Positions 11,183 through 22,220 are shown, numbered from the stretch's first letter. The stretch is 64,000 bases of DNA from Ampullaceana balthica (GCA_944989445.1 CALYLW010000498.1:366342-430341), one strand, 5' to 3'. The notes: generated from the sequence alone by a model not told the origin. A program made the numbers and translations.

Positions 11183-11324
11183 TTTTAACAAAAAATTTAA
11201 GTAAAATGTTTAAGATATCCATTTATAAATTATCTACAATTTTAACATAAAATTAATGTCAACACGTTGATCGTTCATTGAAAGTTTTGCCAATTAAATC
11301 TTGGAGATTTCATTACTTATTTCT

Positions 11325-11720
11325 CAGAATGGATGTCCCACTATAATGTACAACGTAGAGCTTATCGGAACACTCAGTGCTGGATTTAGACTTGGTAAGG
11401 CCCTAAGATGGATGGTCCACTATAATGTACACGTAGAGATTATCGAACACTCAGTGCTGGATTTAGACTTGGTAAGGCCCTAAGATGGATGGTCCACTAT
11501 AATGTACAACGTAGAGATTATCGGAACACTCAGTGCCGGATTTACACTTGGTAAGGCCCTAAGATGGATGTCCCACTATAATGTACAACATAGAGCTTAT
11601 CGGAACACTCAGTGCCGGATTTAGACTTGGTAAGGCCCTAAGATGGATGGTCCACTATAGTCTACAACATAGAGATTATCGGAACACTCAGTGCCGGATT
11701 TAGACTTGGTAAGGCCCTAA
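11325..11720 (+). repeat. 79-bp tandem repeat carrying a hAT-like terminus, about 5 copies
   Basis: Units of 77-79 bp start AGATGGATGGTCCACTATAA and each contains CAGTGCCGGATTTAGACTTG followed by GTAAGGCCCTAAG. That second block has the form of a hAT terminal repeat and is the left end of the element at 11689-11875, so each array unit combines flanking sequence with a transposon end. Confidence 0.9.
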
Positions 11721-11875
11721 GCTATCTGTGGTACATGGGGCCCTTTATAAGTGTAGATATCATATGCTTGTGACAAATATGACAATTGCTCAATCTGACT
11801 TTTTTTTAGGGGGGGGGGCCAAGAAGCGGGGGCGCTAAGCTACAGCTTGTGTAGCTTGTATGTGGATCCGGCACC
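11689..11875. mobile_element. hAT-like deletion derivative
   Basis: The left end CAGTGCCGGATTTAGAC pairs with a right end whose complement reads TTGGTGCCGGATCCACATAC. A GGGGCCC block and a G10 run are subterminal. No TSD is convincing, perhaps because the left flank was rebuilt by the tandem amplification. Confidence 0.5.
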
Positions 11876-12481
11876 AACGGCACTCCACACAGTTGAGGTC
11901 CCGGGTATCGTTGTCTAGGATTTTAGAACTACTGTTTGTCTCTCGGCGAAGCGCCACACCAATGTGAAGGTTGGCGACAAGAGTTTTTGCTGAGTGGGCA
12001 GATGGGGGGGGGGAAGGGGTGATCAAAGGTGGCCGCCAGAACACGTTTTGTTCTTTTTTCAGACATCAAAAGATGGATCGATAGTCACCTTGAAAAACAC
12101 CAGACCGGGAAACGCACCATCTCAACATAACTAGGGACACAGTCCTGCAGGCAAAAACGAAATTCTGGGACTATGGGGAATTCAATAATTATATCACGTG
12201 AGCGGCTTGTCTGTAAACAGAGACGCTCGCGCTTTCTCGGAAGTCGATAGCAGAACGTTACGTGACAGTCATGTGACTCTTGGAATGGAAAATATATGAT
12301 AGTAAACCTCTCAGTAAATCAACTATTACTATTATAGACGAATCAATGTCGGTCACAAGTAGAATATAGAATATAAAAAATTAAAGTACTTGTTTGTTGC
12401 AAATTCAGCACAATCCCAAGCACAATACGTTTTCAGTAAACTTTGTTTTTGGGTCAGATATTTAATACGTATATTATATTA
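11876..12481. other. spacer, no gene supported
   Basis: An open frame at 11835-12044 (minus) has no domain. No repeats or RNA genes are recognised in the remainder. Confidence 0.35.
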
Positions 12482-12866
12482 TGGCTGCGGAAATTAACGA
12501 TTAATTAATCGATTAATCGTTAAAAAATTTTAATCGTTTAAAATTAATTTGATCTAATAAAATTCGATTAAAATTTAAGAAAATATTTCTAATATATTTT
12601 TTCCCAATATATTAATATTTTATATTTTTTGTTACTTACATACGTTTCCCTCGTATTATTATTATTTATTTAGACGTCCATGCGTAAACAAAAAGGGTTT
12701 TCTTCCTTATTTCGTGCATAGAAGTGCGAATTTGCTATGTTACTTCACAAAATTTGGGAGCCATGCAATCACCGCAACGAAACCAATTTTGCGAAATAAT
12801 GAATCACACCTTAAGGGGATCTATTTATGCGTTATAAAAATATAGTTAATCGAAATTAATATATTA

Positions 12867-12897
<31 letters not shown>

Positions 12898-12998
12898 CTA
12901 GCGTATCACCCATCAAAAATGACGAAAGTTTTCAAAATGAATACATTTCAGCTGAAATCTATTAATTTTGAAAAAATACACATTTTTAGTGCAGCCCT
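12482..12998. mobile_element. possible AT-rich TIR element (GGCTG ends)
   Basis: The left end GGCTGCGGAAATTAACG, followed by repeated CGATTAAT words, resembles the element at 17557-18075. The right boundary is taken at GTGCAGCCC near 12990-12998. The interior is AT-rich, with a dinucleotide AT tract at about 12869-12897, and has no coding capacity. The TSD is unclear and the boundaries are tentative. Confidence 0.4.
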
Positions 12999-13015
12999 AT
13001 AAAACAAAGTCGATC

Positions 13016-13105
13016 GCAGCGCCATCTAACAGCATTACAAATTTCGTAGCGCCACCTAACAGCATTACAAATTTCGCAGCGCCACCTAACAGCATTATAA
13101 TTACA
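13016..13105. repeat. 30-bp tandem repeat, 3 copies
   Basis: Three copies of a 30-bp unit beginning GCAGCGCCACCTAACAGCAT differ by two substitutions. The short open frames through it on both strands are repeat-driven. Confidence 0.93.
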
Positions 13106-13381
13106 TCCATACATACAGTCATACAGACAACGGGAATTATGTATATTGATATATATATATCACTCGTTAAACAAAACAATTTTCCCCAAACAAATCAATG
13201 TAAAATACGATATTGCGTTCCATGCTGAAAAAATACTCATTTTTCAAACACACATTCATTCAAATAAAATTACTTATGACTTGTTAAACAGTGAAACAAC
13301 CTGGAATGTAATTTAGATTTGAAACAAAAAGCGTAAATTAAAAAAAATTTATGAAAACTGTCTATATATATATGTATATAC

Positions 13382-13719
13382 ACGAGCAACTAAGCCCGTC
13401 CAAGGCCGTTCCACCACCGTACGGTTGCATGTTGTAACTCCCCTCCAACAGCCGTCTCGACCGGCATACATGTGCATCACGTCAAAAATATTATTCATTA
13501 TAGTTAAAATAAATAATTCGTAAAAACAGAGCTTTTGACTATAAATCCCAACGCGCAAAACTCAAAATAAAGTTTTGGAAGAAATACTGCACCAAAAATA
13601 ACTCGTTTTTGAACGTCATCGTAAACGTGTTCAATATGATTGGCTGTAGGAGTCATATGTGTTTGAGGGACCAATCGCTATCGATGACCGGACAGAACTT
13701 ACCCTTTTATTATATAGGA
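13382..13719 (-). mobile_element. Helitron-like non-autonomous element, uninterrupted copy
   Basis: This is the reverse-oriented relative of the 10650-11182 element. Read on the minus strand it starts TCCTATATAATAAAAGG at 13719, contains GGATTTATAGTCAAAAGCTC, and ends with GTACGGT-type and CCTTGGACGGGCTTAG words. It lacks the MITE found in the other copy. A short AT dinucleotide tract lies against its 3' end. Confidence 0.5.
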
Positions 13720-14605
13720 TATTATTATTTTTCCCTAACAACAAAGTTGTTTACATGCGCCGGTGACATAGCTGTTCCCTCTACCTCTCAAGTTGGAAGT
13801 ATTGTAAAACAACCCCGTACACCACGCCCCGGTCGAGTTATCACTGGGTACATGCGCGGAAAGCATGTGATGAAGGGCCGAAGCCACGGATGTCGACCTG
13901 ACTCACGGTCGCTCTCAACCCATTCAGATTTGACACAGCGACACGTGACTGGACCAATGTAAAAACTTGCAATTGTGCCCCGCGGCTAGAACGGAATTCG
14001 TTAAAACGGCACACACAAAAACCGTGATTCTCACTTAACGTTTTCTTTGCAAATATTGCTTTTGTATTACACCGGTCAACTAGTTTCTTCTTTTTGGTAT
14101 TAAAATTTTTAAAATAAATTATTACAAACTTTGCAATGGATACATATAGTGTCAAACCAATGAAATAAAGACTACCGGTCTCACACATGCAATCAACAAT
14201 AGTAGGATTTTCTTTTTTTTTAATAAGTATGATTCATAATAATTTCTGTTCCATTTGGTAAACGTTTATAAAAGATTCGCATCATTTTAAATGTACGTTA
14301 ATTTTTTTTTAATTGATAAATTTTGATTTTATGACCAATGATTTTTTTTAATTAATAAGTATCAATGAGATTAACCCAGTTTTCTTGTGTTTTTTCCCTT
14401 GAAATCTATCGATTGGATCATGCTGCAGAAATCTGGTGTAGGCTGAAGTCCGTCACCCGAGCCCCCAGAGCGACAATAACAAAATGGCTCGAAGTAATGT
14501 AATGGTTAGACACCCAAGTATAATGCAGATATCACTATCAAAACAGATCTCACAGCAGTCGTGAAATAAACCAATGCATTTAGAATGCAAGGGTAAAAAT
14601 AGCGG
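13720..14605. other. spacer, no gene supported
   Basis: Open frames on both strands (13609-13962 and 13841-14188) overlap the Helitron-like end or lack any domain. Downstream sequence is AT-rich with several T-runs. Confidence 0.4.
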
Positions 14606-14806
14606 CTGGTGGTGGTGGTGAGTGTGTGAGTTGGTGGTGGTGAGTGTGTGATGTGGTGGTGTGTGTGTGTGAGGTGATGGTGTGTGAGTGAGGTGATGTT
14701 GGTGTGTGAGTGTGAGATGGTGGTGGTGTGTGGGTGAGATGTGGCGGTGTGTGTGTGAGAGATGGTGATGTGTGGGTGAGATGTGGTGGTGTGTGTGTGA
14801 GAGATG
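14606..14806. repeat. GT-rich imperfect minisatellite
   Basis: An irregular mixture of GGTGGTG, GTGTGTGAG and GATGTGG words on the plus strand has no fixed period. The minus-strand open frame (histidine/threonine-rich) is a by-product. It lies directly upstream of the hAT at 14819. Confidence 0.85.
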
Positions 14807-14818
14807 GCGACTTGTGGA

Positions 14819-15699
14819 CAGGGTTGCCAGATTATAATTTGGGTAAAAAGCCAAAATGTTGGCCAAAAAAGGCCAAAAATAAGCCAAACTTATTTTATAT
14901 GAAAAAAGTCGACAAAAATGACGTCACGCACCTAGGGGGCGGGAGGGGGTCACAGATTTGTGACGATGTATGACGTGTGAGGGGGCTTTGAAGAACTGTG
15001 ACGTCACATTAAATGTGCAACTCTAAATAAAAGCTCCACATAAATATGTTATTGCTTACAATTTATTTAATTATGTTTTAAATGGCTTTACACGTGTTAC
15101 AATATTACATTAAATACTTTTATTGGGGGGGGGGCGGCGGCGCTGTTTTGTGACGTCATATTGGAGTGTGATCTAGCTCTTTATTAAGTGTGACGACGGC
15201 TGAAAATACAGTGAAAAATCTGCCAAAAATCATGTGATTTCATTTTCCATAACGCTGAAAATTAGTTAACTATTGAAAATTAAGGTTGAAACAGGAGAAA
15301 AGGTTTGATAAATGTGTGCATGACAATATTCTTATGTATGGTTGTACTCACATAATAAATAGATTGTGTTACTAACATACACATTTGAAAGAGATGCTCT
15401 AGGTCATCCTTTTCCTATTTGCAGTATTATAAAATGTATCAGATGTCGAGTCATCAAGCAGTCTTGGTGACACGACGAAGTCCTAACAGTTTTTTTTTAT
15501 TTGTGAGTAAAAGCTCAGCCCTGGCTCTAACTGACTTATGGCTTTTTTTTAAATTTAAGATAATCTTTGTATACATATTATATATTTTTTTTTCCAAGAA
15601 ATAAAGCCAAAAAAGACCCAAAAATATTTGAAGCCAAACCATCTCAAAAAGGCCACATTTTGAGAATTTGGCCTTAAAAAGGCCAATCTGGCAACCCTG
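14819..15699. mobile_element. hAT-type element (881 bp), non-autonomous
   Basis: The left end CAGGGTTGCCAGATTATAAT and the right end, whose complement is CAGGGTTGCCAGATTGGCCT, form 15-bp perfect TIRs. Both ends continue with repeated GGCCAAAA or GGCCTTTT words. The flanks CTTGTGGA and CTTGAGAG agree at 5 of 8 bases, consistent with an old TSD. No transposase frame is present; a second element occupies part of the interior. Confidence 0.75.
14908..15253 (+). mobile_element. degraded GGGGCCGTCC-family element nested in the hAT
   Basis: The family words ATGACGTCACGCACCTAGG, the poly-G run, AATAAAAGCTCCACATAAATA, GGCTTTACACGTGTTAC, GTGACGTCATATTGGAG and CCAAAAATCATGTGA occur in the same order as in the better copies at 23.8, 36.1 and 37.7 kb. 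The terminal 10 bp are eroded on both sides (GTCGACAAAA in place of CCGTCCATAA). Confidence 0.7.
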
Positions 15700-16540
15700 C
15701 TTGAGAGAGTAAACCGTTCAAATAATCAATGACCCGCCGAATCACGGCTCCACGGTTTCCAGAGGCACGTGTCGGCTGTCCAATACCACACCACACGAGC
15801 AGACGAGATGCCAGGGGCCTGGGAATTCGCGGCGGGAGGGGAGAAAAATCTCTCACATTTTATTAAGCAATAGGTCACATTTTCATGTACTGTTTGCTTT
15901 AATCAAAATATTTCATTTGATTAGGTCTACGATAATTTACATTCAGTAAAAGTAAAGTTACTATAAATGACCTAGATGCGTATAAGTGCACGAAATGAGT
16001 TTCTTTAAAAAAAATTCCGCAATCGCATTTGATTTGGTGCGCAAAATTTTCTTTCGTTTTTACGGAAATTTAATTATCAAGATACATAATTTAAAATGCC
16101 TGTGTTACTTGATTGTTTGTGTGTGTGGGGGGGGGTGGTCAAGTAACTGGAATATGTGGTTGGATGAACGACACAGTTCTTATTTGGAACTTTTTTATAG
16201 TAGCCATTGTTTGACTATATATAATGAAACTGGTGACACGCCACAAAAGCGGACGACAAAAGAGTTCGACATAAGAGCGCAGACGATTGTTCTGGTAGAT
16301 GCTAATGTTTCAACATTTACTACCTATGAGGTATGGCCCACAACTTAGAAATATAATTGCAACTAGAAAGAAAATGTTTATTATCGACTGAAAAGCCACT
16401 CATTTTGAAACATTTCATTTCAGTTTATATCCTAACTTAAGCCTTACATGAAGAATCGTTCGTTGCAGGATCCCTATGCCGGTGTTTAGAAACGCTCCAA
16501 CTCTCGGAGCGTGGGGCGGCCGTCTTTCGACTCGGGTTGT
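15700..16540. other. spacer, no gene supported
   Basis: The open frame at 15986-16348 (plus) has no recognised domain, and its middle part is a G-rich low-complexity run. No RNA gene or transposon end is seen. Confidence 0.35.
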
Positions 16541-16730
16541 GTATACAGCGGTATTGAGTGAATTATATGTATATAGCGGTATTGAGTGAATTATATGTAT
16601 ATAGCGGTATTGAGTGAATGATATGTATATAGCGGTATTGACTGAATTATATGTATATAGCGGTATTGAGTGAATTATATGTATATAGCGGTATTGAAAG
16701 AATGATATGTATATAGCCGTATTGAGTGAA
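16541..16730. repeat. 28-bp tandem repeat, about 7 copies
   Basis: A 28-bp unit beginning GTATATAGCGGTATTGAGTG repeats about seven times with a few substitutions (TGAATTATAT or TGAATGATAT). The minus-strand open frame across it is repeat-driven. Confidence 0.95.
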
Positions 16731-16919
16731 GTCGTACAATTATTACCCAGCAAAAGGTTCAATCACAGTGCCTAGAAGAGTATCTCGTCCGGTTGAAAAT
16801 AGGGGCAGTAACCATGGGGGTGGGGCCGATAACATGACCGAGAATTCAGATAAATGTGAGAGAGAGTAAATGATGGCTCCGACGACCTTACAGCTGTCGG
16901 CTGCTGAAATCACTTAACT

Positions 16920-17133
16920 CAGCGGTTAACCTGTGGGTCGCGACCCCCTTTTAGGGGGGTCGCAACGGGTTTTCTGGGGGTCGCCAACAGTCGACTAAAA
17001 ATATGCACAATACTGCAAATTTGCTCTATTTTGTAAAAACTTTATTGAAAATGACTTATATAAATTTCATGGGGGTCGCGGGTCACATGGATTTTATAAA
17101 AAAGGGTCGCCACCCACTATTTGAGAAACACTG
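16920..17133. mobile_element. hAT-type MITE (214 bp)
   Basis: The left end CAGCGGTTAACCTGTGGGTC leads into GCGACCCC, and the right end complement reads CAGTGTTTCTCAAATAGTGG followed by GTGGCGACCC. This CAGTGGTTCTCAAC plus GGGTCGCGACCCC architecture is typical of widespread animal hAT miniature elements. The flanks are only partly similar (ACTTAACT and CACTAAAA). No coding capacity. Confidence 0.75.
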
Positions 17134-17235
17134 CACTAAAATGAACTTAATCACATAGTGAATCTAATGGTACCCAAAATCCGAAGTGAATAATAATAAT
17201 GATCACATTAAAGGTGATGCTGTAAGTATCCTACA

Positions 17236-17400
17236 AGTGGCTCTTATCTTATCTTGTGTTATCTTATCTTGTGTTATCTTATCTTGTGTTATCTTATCTT
17301 GTGTTATCTTATCTTGTGTTATCTTATCTGTTAAAGACGCTTTTTCTATACAAATGTATTGCGTCCTACGCTTATCCATTGTTTATGTCTAGACTTGCAT
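17236..17400 (-). mobile_element. SINE 3'-tail relic with expanded ATCTT repeat
   Basis: On the minus strand the order GACATAAACAATGGATAAGC, GGACGCAATA, AGCGTCTTTAACAGATAAGA matches the 3' end of the SINE-related copies at 23.8, 37.4 and 38.0 kb. The tail (GATAAGATAACACAA on minus) has expanded into about six copies of a 15-bp unit at 17242-17335. Confidence 0.7.
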
Positions 17401-17556
17401 TTCTACTTAAATCTCAATATTTTCAGTTGTTAACTTTAACTGGGTGGGCGTAAATAAAATCCGTAATTACAGTTAAGGCAGCTTAGCATTGGATACGCAA
17501 AAACATTTTTATAACAAAAACAAGTTGTGTTTTTATTCCTTTTCTGTCTGCAAAAG

Positions 17557-18075
17557 GGCTGCGGAAATTATCGATTAATTTCTCGATTAATCGTTAAAAA
17601 TTTTATCGATTAAATATCGATTAAAATAATTTTAATAGATAAAAATTCAATTAAAATTTAAGAAAATATTTATAATATTTTTTTTTAAATTTAGTAATAA
17701 ATAATTAATTATTAATAATAATTTAATTTATATATATTTTTTTACGTACAAACATCTCCCGCGTAATATTAAAATTTATTTTTATTAATTTATGTGGACC
17801 TGCAGATAATTTAAAAAAATTGTGGACAGACAGGAACGAAAGCAAGTAAATAAAAACGTGGTAAACATGGCTGACACTACCAGCGCAGGGAAACAGGGGA
17901 AATAACTCAATTTAAAAAATTTAAAAGTCAATTACCTGTTTTTGTTACTTCCCTTGAAATGTTCAGTTTAATGACATCATAAATTTCTATTTTTGGCTTT
18001 AATCGAAATTATCTATTAATTAATCGATAATTTTTCAAAAGTTAACGATTAAATTTAAATTAATCGATAACAGCC
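17557..18075. mobile_element. AT-rich TIR element (about 519 bp)
   Basis: The left end GGCTGCGGAAATTATCGATT and the right end, whose complement starts GGCTGTTATCGATTAATT, form imperfect TIRs rich in ATCGATTAAT words. No transposase frame exists. A shorter relative seems to start at 12482. The superfamily is unknown; no clear TSD was found. Confidence 0.55.
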
Positions 18076-18332
18076 AGAGTAATAATGCATGGTATATTTC
18101 AAATAACTTTAATCTCTCGCTGCGAGTAAAAGTGCAATTTAGGACAAGTGGTTGCATAATTTTCATGTGCGCCCTTGAATTTCCAAGATGACAAGATTGG
18201 TCAGACGGAGTCTAGTAAGGGACTATTCTTAGCTGAACTTGAACCATATCGAAATAACTCCACGCTGTTCCAAATAACATGAGGAGAAATGCATCACTAA
18301 GTGAAAAACAAAATTGTGAAACGAGATACGAG

Positions 18333-19336
18333 TTGGTTTAAAATACCGGTACGTGTTTGTTTAAAATACCGGTACGTGTTTGTTTAAAATACAAGTACGT
18401 GTTTGTTTAAAATACCGGTACGTGTTTGTTTAAAATACCGGTACGTGTTTGTTTAAAATACCGGTACGTGTTTGTTTAAAATACCGGTACGTGTTTGTTT
18501 AAAATACCGGTACGTGTTTGTTTAAAATACCGGTACGTGTTTGTTTAAAATACCGGTACGTGTTTGTTTAAAATACCGGTACGTGTTTGTTTAAAATACC
18601 GGTACGTGTTTGTTTAAAATACCGGTACGTGTTTGTTTAAAATACCGGTACGTGTTGGTTTAAAATACCGGTACGTGTTGGTTTAAAATACAAGTACGTG
18701 TTTGTTTAAAATACAAGTACGTGTTGGTTTAAAATACAAGTACATGTTGGTTTAAAATACAAGTACGTGTTGGTTTAAAATACAAGTACTTGTTGGTTTA
18801 AAATACAAGTACGTGTTGGTTTAAAATACAAGTACGTGTTTGTTTAAAATACCGGTACTCGTTGGTTTAAAATACAAGTACGAGTTGGTTTAAAATACCG
18901 GTACGTGTTGGTTTAAAATACAAGTACGTGTTGGTTTAAAATACAAGTACGAGTTGGTTTAAAATACAAGTACGAGTTGGTTTAAAAAACAAGTACGAGT
19001 TGGTTTAAAATACCGGTACGTGTTTGTTTAAAATACCGGTACGAGTTGGTTTAAAATACCGGTACGTGTTTGTTTAAAATACAAGTACGTGTTGGTTTAA
19101 AATACAAGTACGAGTTGGTTTAAAATAACGATAGATTTTGGTTTAAAATACCGGTACGTGTTTGTTTAAAATACCGGTACGAGTTGGTTTAAAATACCGG
19201 TACGTGTTTGTTTAAAATAAAGTACGTGTTTGTTTAAAATACCGGTACGTGTTTGTTTAAAATACCGGTATGTGTTGGTTTAAAATACCGGTACGTGTTG
19301 GTTTAAAATACCGGTACGCTTGGTTAAACCGGTACC
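18333..19336. repeat. 23-bp minisatellite, about 43 copies
   Basis: The 23-bp unit GTTTAAAATACCGGTACGTG plus TTT or TTG repeats across 1 kb. Two main variants differ at the centre (ACCGGTACG or ACAAGTACG) and at the end (TTTG or TTGG). The left third is nearly uniform ACCGGT with TTTG, while the right part mixes all combinations. The core palindromes are TACCGGTA and GTAC. Confidence 0.97.
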
Positions 19337-19945
19337 TCCAACTGACCCCCAACCCAAATTTAATATTTTTAAAAAAACCAGGCAAGCAATCATAACAATA
19401 TGATTTATGATGTTTTAGTGCAATACCTTCATCAACAGACAATACTAAGCAAGAACATTTTTTTTTAAATTGAAGATGAAGGATGTGAGTTGGGAAACAT
19501 ATTTCATTGAATGAAAGAGAGAAGGGGGGAAAAAAAGGGGGGGGGCAAGAGAAATATCTTTAAAAACAATATGTTTAAAACTCGCTTTACGTAAGAGTAT
19601 GAAAAGGCAGCTAAAAAAATATAAATCATCCCCAAGAAAAAATGTCATTTATCGTTGACGTCATCAATGAAGATTTAAAAATATATTAGAGGGGATGGAG
19701 GGACTCGGCTAAAATAAGATAATTTTTTTTAAATAATCTATTTTACTTTTTGAGATGGTTACGTAAAAATGTCATTTAACAATTTTTTAAGCCCACTGTG
19801 AAGAAACTGTGTTTAGTTTGTGGATAATTAACTCAACAATAATCAATGTTGTATAACCAGACGAAGGCCTTGGGTGTAAATAAAGTGTGTCAAGGATGTC
19901 ATCTGACCTGCCTGAGGTTTTGAATTAAAACGAAAACACTAAAAA
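19337..19945. other. spacer, no gene supported
   Basis: AT-rich, with an A/G run near 19530-19550. The minus-strand open frames at 19257-19442 and 19445-19648 have no domain. Confidence 0.4.
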
Positions 19946-20160
19946 GGGGTGGAGGGACGGGGTGGGGGACGGGGTGGGGGACGGGGTGGAGGGACAGGGT
20001 GGAGGGACGGGGTGGAGGGACGGGGTGGAGGGACGGGGTGGGGGACGGGGTGGGGGACGGGGTGGAGGGACGGGGTGGGGCGGGGTGGGGGACGGGGTGG
20101 TGGACGGGGTGGAGTGACGGGGTGGAGGGACGGGGTGGAGGGACGGGGTGGGGGTGGCGG
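19946..20160. repeat. G-rich 14-bp minisatellite
   Basis: About 15 copies of GGTGGAGGGACGGG or GGTGGGGGACGGG cover this stretch. Runs of three to five G recur every few bases on the plus strand, so G-quadruplex formation is expected. The glycine/arginine-rich open frame (19949-20182) is a by-product. Confidence 0.95.
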
Positions 20161-20221
20161 TGCTGAAAATTTCTTGCTTTAAGTTTTAGCTAAACTATGA
20201 CGTAATAACAGAGTGAGCAGG

Positions 20222-20325
20222 GGCGGGCTAGGGCTAGGACCAGGGCCGGCAGAGGGCTAGGGCTAGGACCAGGGCTGGCTTAGGGCTAGGGCTAGGACCA
20301 GGGCCGGCTTAGGGCAAGGGCCAGA
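20222..20325. repeat. imperfect AGGGCTAGGG tandem repeat, about 3 copies
   Basis: AGGGCTAGGGCTAGGACCAG followed by GGCCGGC recurs three times with small changes, on a spacing of about 35-45 bp. Confidence 0.85.
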
Positions 20326-21508
20326 GTTTCCACAAGATAACGATTTCTTTCCCAGGATCGCACACGATTTGAAAGGAAATAAGACTTTCATGGAAATTCT
20401 CCCATTCCGAAAGAAATCTACAATAAAAAAATATGCATCTTTTTGACGTATTTTAACACATTTCTAAAAAGCAAGCGACAGATTGTCACACACTGACGGC
20501 TTGTTTCAGAAAAAAAGCTCAAATATAGCCAACTGAGCTAAACACTTAGCCGAGGAGTTCAGGGCATTAAATGGCATCACCAAATGTACTTTAAAAGAAT
20601 GAATTGGAAAGAAGCACCACCCCCGCCCCACAAAATGCAATTGAAAGTATTTATTAATTATGCTATGAATATACGGAGTGGGAAATTAAAATATTCATAA
20701 TTGATACTGTTCAGAAAACATGAGGCAAAAAAGTATGGGAAAAAGAAGGCTTGTGGGGAGGTTTTATTGTTGGCATGTAAGGCAACAAACCATCCCTTTA
20801 TCAAATGGGTAATACATTTTAACAAATATTAACAATGAAAACTTTCCGGATAAATGAAAGTTTGTTTGTGAAGTATGTGAACTCATTACAAAGAGTCAAG
20901 ATAAAGCAGCATGATTTAGAAATAATAATGAGATTAAACTTTATTTTAAAAAATACATCAAATCCAACGCCCAATTTTGAACTAAAATTAACACTTTAAA
21001 GACAAGTATGAAATCATGAATCGTTCAAGTTAGCAGAAGTGAAAAATGTTTCCCTCTAACGTTCGTTGCCGTATGCCAAAATAACGAACTCGTGTGTAAA
21101 TTCCCACAGCATCCATTTTTGGGGGAAAAATTGTGCACCCCCAAAGACAGATATGATATTTTTATAAAAATTTGATGCGCAGTAATTTTAAACTACTGCG
21201 CGGCGTCATCAGATATCTGAGCAGCCGAGCAGCTTAAAGGGAAGATTGCTTCAAACACCCATAAACCCTCAAAATTTAGCTGCAAGGAAATTCTTAACTG
21301 CTGCGCTGTGTTGATTAAAATATTAGATAGATGCGCCACCACGAAGTTAAAGGAGGGGATAGTCGAGGTGAACATCTTTCAGCGTTATACATATCTAGAA
21401 TTCAACTACAGTTGCTAAGGGAGAGTGTCTGAGCAGGACGATGCCCTAAATAGGCTGTAGCACAACAGATTGATGATAACTGTAAAAAAGCAAATGAAAT
21501 GAATATTC
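20326..21508. other. gene-free sequence
   Basis: No gene is supported. The minus-strand open frame at 21193-21375 has no recognised domain. CTACTGCGC and GCGCAGTA near 21176-21202 form a short inverted repeat. Confidence 0.4.
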
Positions 21509-21723
21509 CAGGGGGTGGCCAAACCTGTAGTACATGAAAGCCATTTTAAGATGTACAAAATATTGTTGAGAGCGGCATTAAAGAAAGCACTATGGGTCCC
21601 TAAAACTTGCTTAGAAATCTTACAGTAATCATTCTAACATATCTTTCATCAATTGTACGCGAGCCGCAATGTGAACACAGAAGAACCGCATGCTGCTCGT
21701 GAGCCGCGGTTTGGCCACCATTG
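21509..21723. mobile_element. hAT-type MITE (215 bp)
   Basis: The left end CAGGGGGTGGCCAAACC and the right end, whose complement is CAATGGTGGCCAAACC, form TIRs. The right subterminal part carries GAGCCGCGG and GAGCCGCAATG words typical of hAT miniature elements with this terminus. The 8-bp flanks do not match, so the insertion is old or a boundary is shifted. Confidence 0.6.
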
Positions 21724-21773
21724 AAAAAGTCTAACAAAGGCTAAAACCAGCAAAACCATAGACCAGGGGTTCT

Positions 21774-21912
21774 CAACGAGGAGCACCCCTCGGGGTGTGA
21801 AGTCCATGTAGAGGGTGCAGGTTGATTTGCATATTTATAGATATATTTTTCAAATTGTGAGGGTGTTGGAAATTCATTGTGAGGGTGTTGGAAATTCTTT
21901 GTGAGGGAGGTG
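21774..21912 (+). mobile_element. hAT-type left-end remnant
   Basis: CAGGGGTTCTCAACGAGGAG followed by CACCCCTCGGGGTG is a typical hAT left terminus. No right end is found. The remnant ends in three short copies of GTGAGGGTGTTGGAAATTC. Confidence 0.5.
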
Positions 21913-22045
21913 AAAATGATTGAAATTCAGAAATCTGTGCTGTAAATGTTAGATATATTAAAGAGGCTCCTCTTAAGCAGAAAGTTTAATGGCCCTTGCC
22001 CCCAGCCTTAACACATACACCACCACAGAAAAGCATATTCCTTAC

Positions 22046-22220
22046 CTTCGCAATCATCACTTGGGGTATAGACATCGTCGACAATGTGCCCGAGGACGTA
22101 GGCCGCCCCCACGGGCTCCATCATGTTCCACTCCATGGTTGGCTTGGATGTTGACACCACAGACCTGGGGATTATCTGCACGCTTCTTGTAGGTTTGTAT
22201 GGCCTGATGCTGGCAATTGA
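22046..22220 (-). CDS. candidate internal coding exon of an unidentified gene
   Basis: On the minus strand a 175-bp open segment lies between an acceptor-like site (TTTAGATTCAG ending at 22221) and a strong donor (GAAG|GTAAGG, intron starting at 22045). It reads in phase 0 from TCA ATT GCC for 58 codons plus one base. Encoded stretches include SVVSTSKPTMEWNMMEPVGA and HIVDDVYTPSDDCE. The 3' two-thirds have G/C-rich third positions amid AT-rich flanks. An alternative acceptor at 22165 (CCCCAG) would give a 119-bp exon in the same frame, entered with one leading base. I do not recognise the protein; it could also be an old exon relic. Confidence 0.5.

Noticed and set aside
13609..14188. Frames of 115-117 codons as genes
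   Set aside because: The plus-strand frame begins inside a Helitron-like element, and neither has a domain or coding-like composition.
20222..20325. Interstitial telomeric repeat because of AGGGCTAGGG words
   Set aside because: The sequence is not TTAGGG and has a ~40-bp irregular period.
21774..21912. Complete hAT element pairing CAGGGGTTCTCAAC with the end at 21723
   Set aside because: The end at 21708-21723 pairs better with 21509 (both GGTGGCCAAACC type), and orientation is wrong for pairing with 21774.
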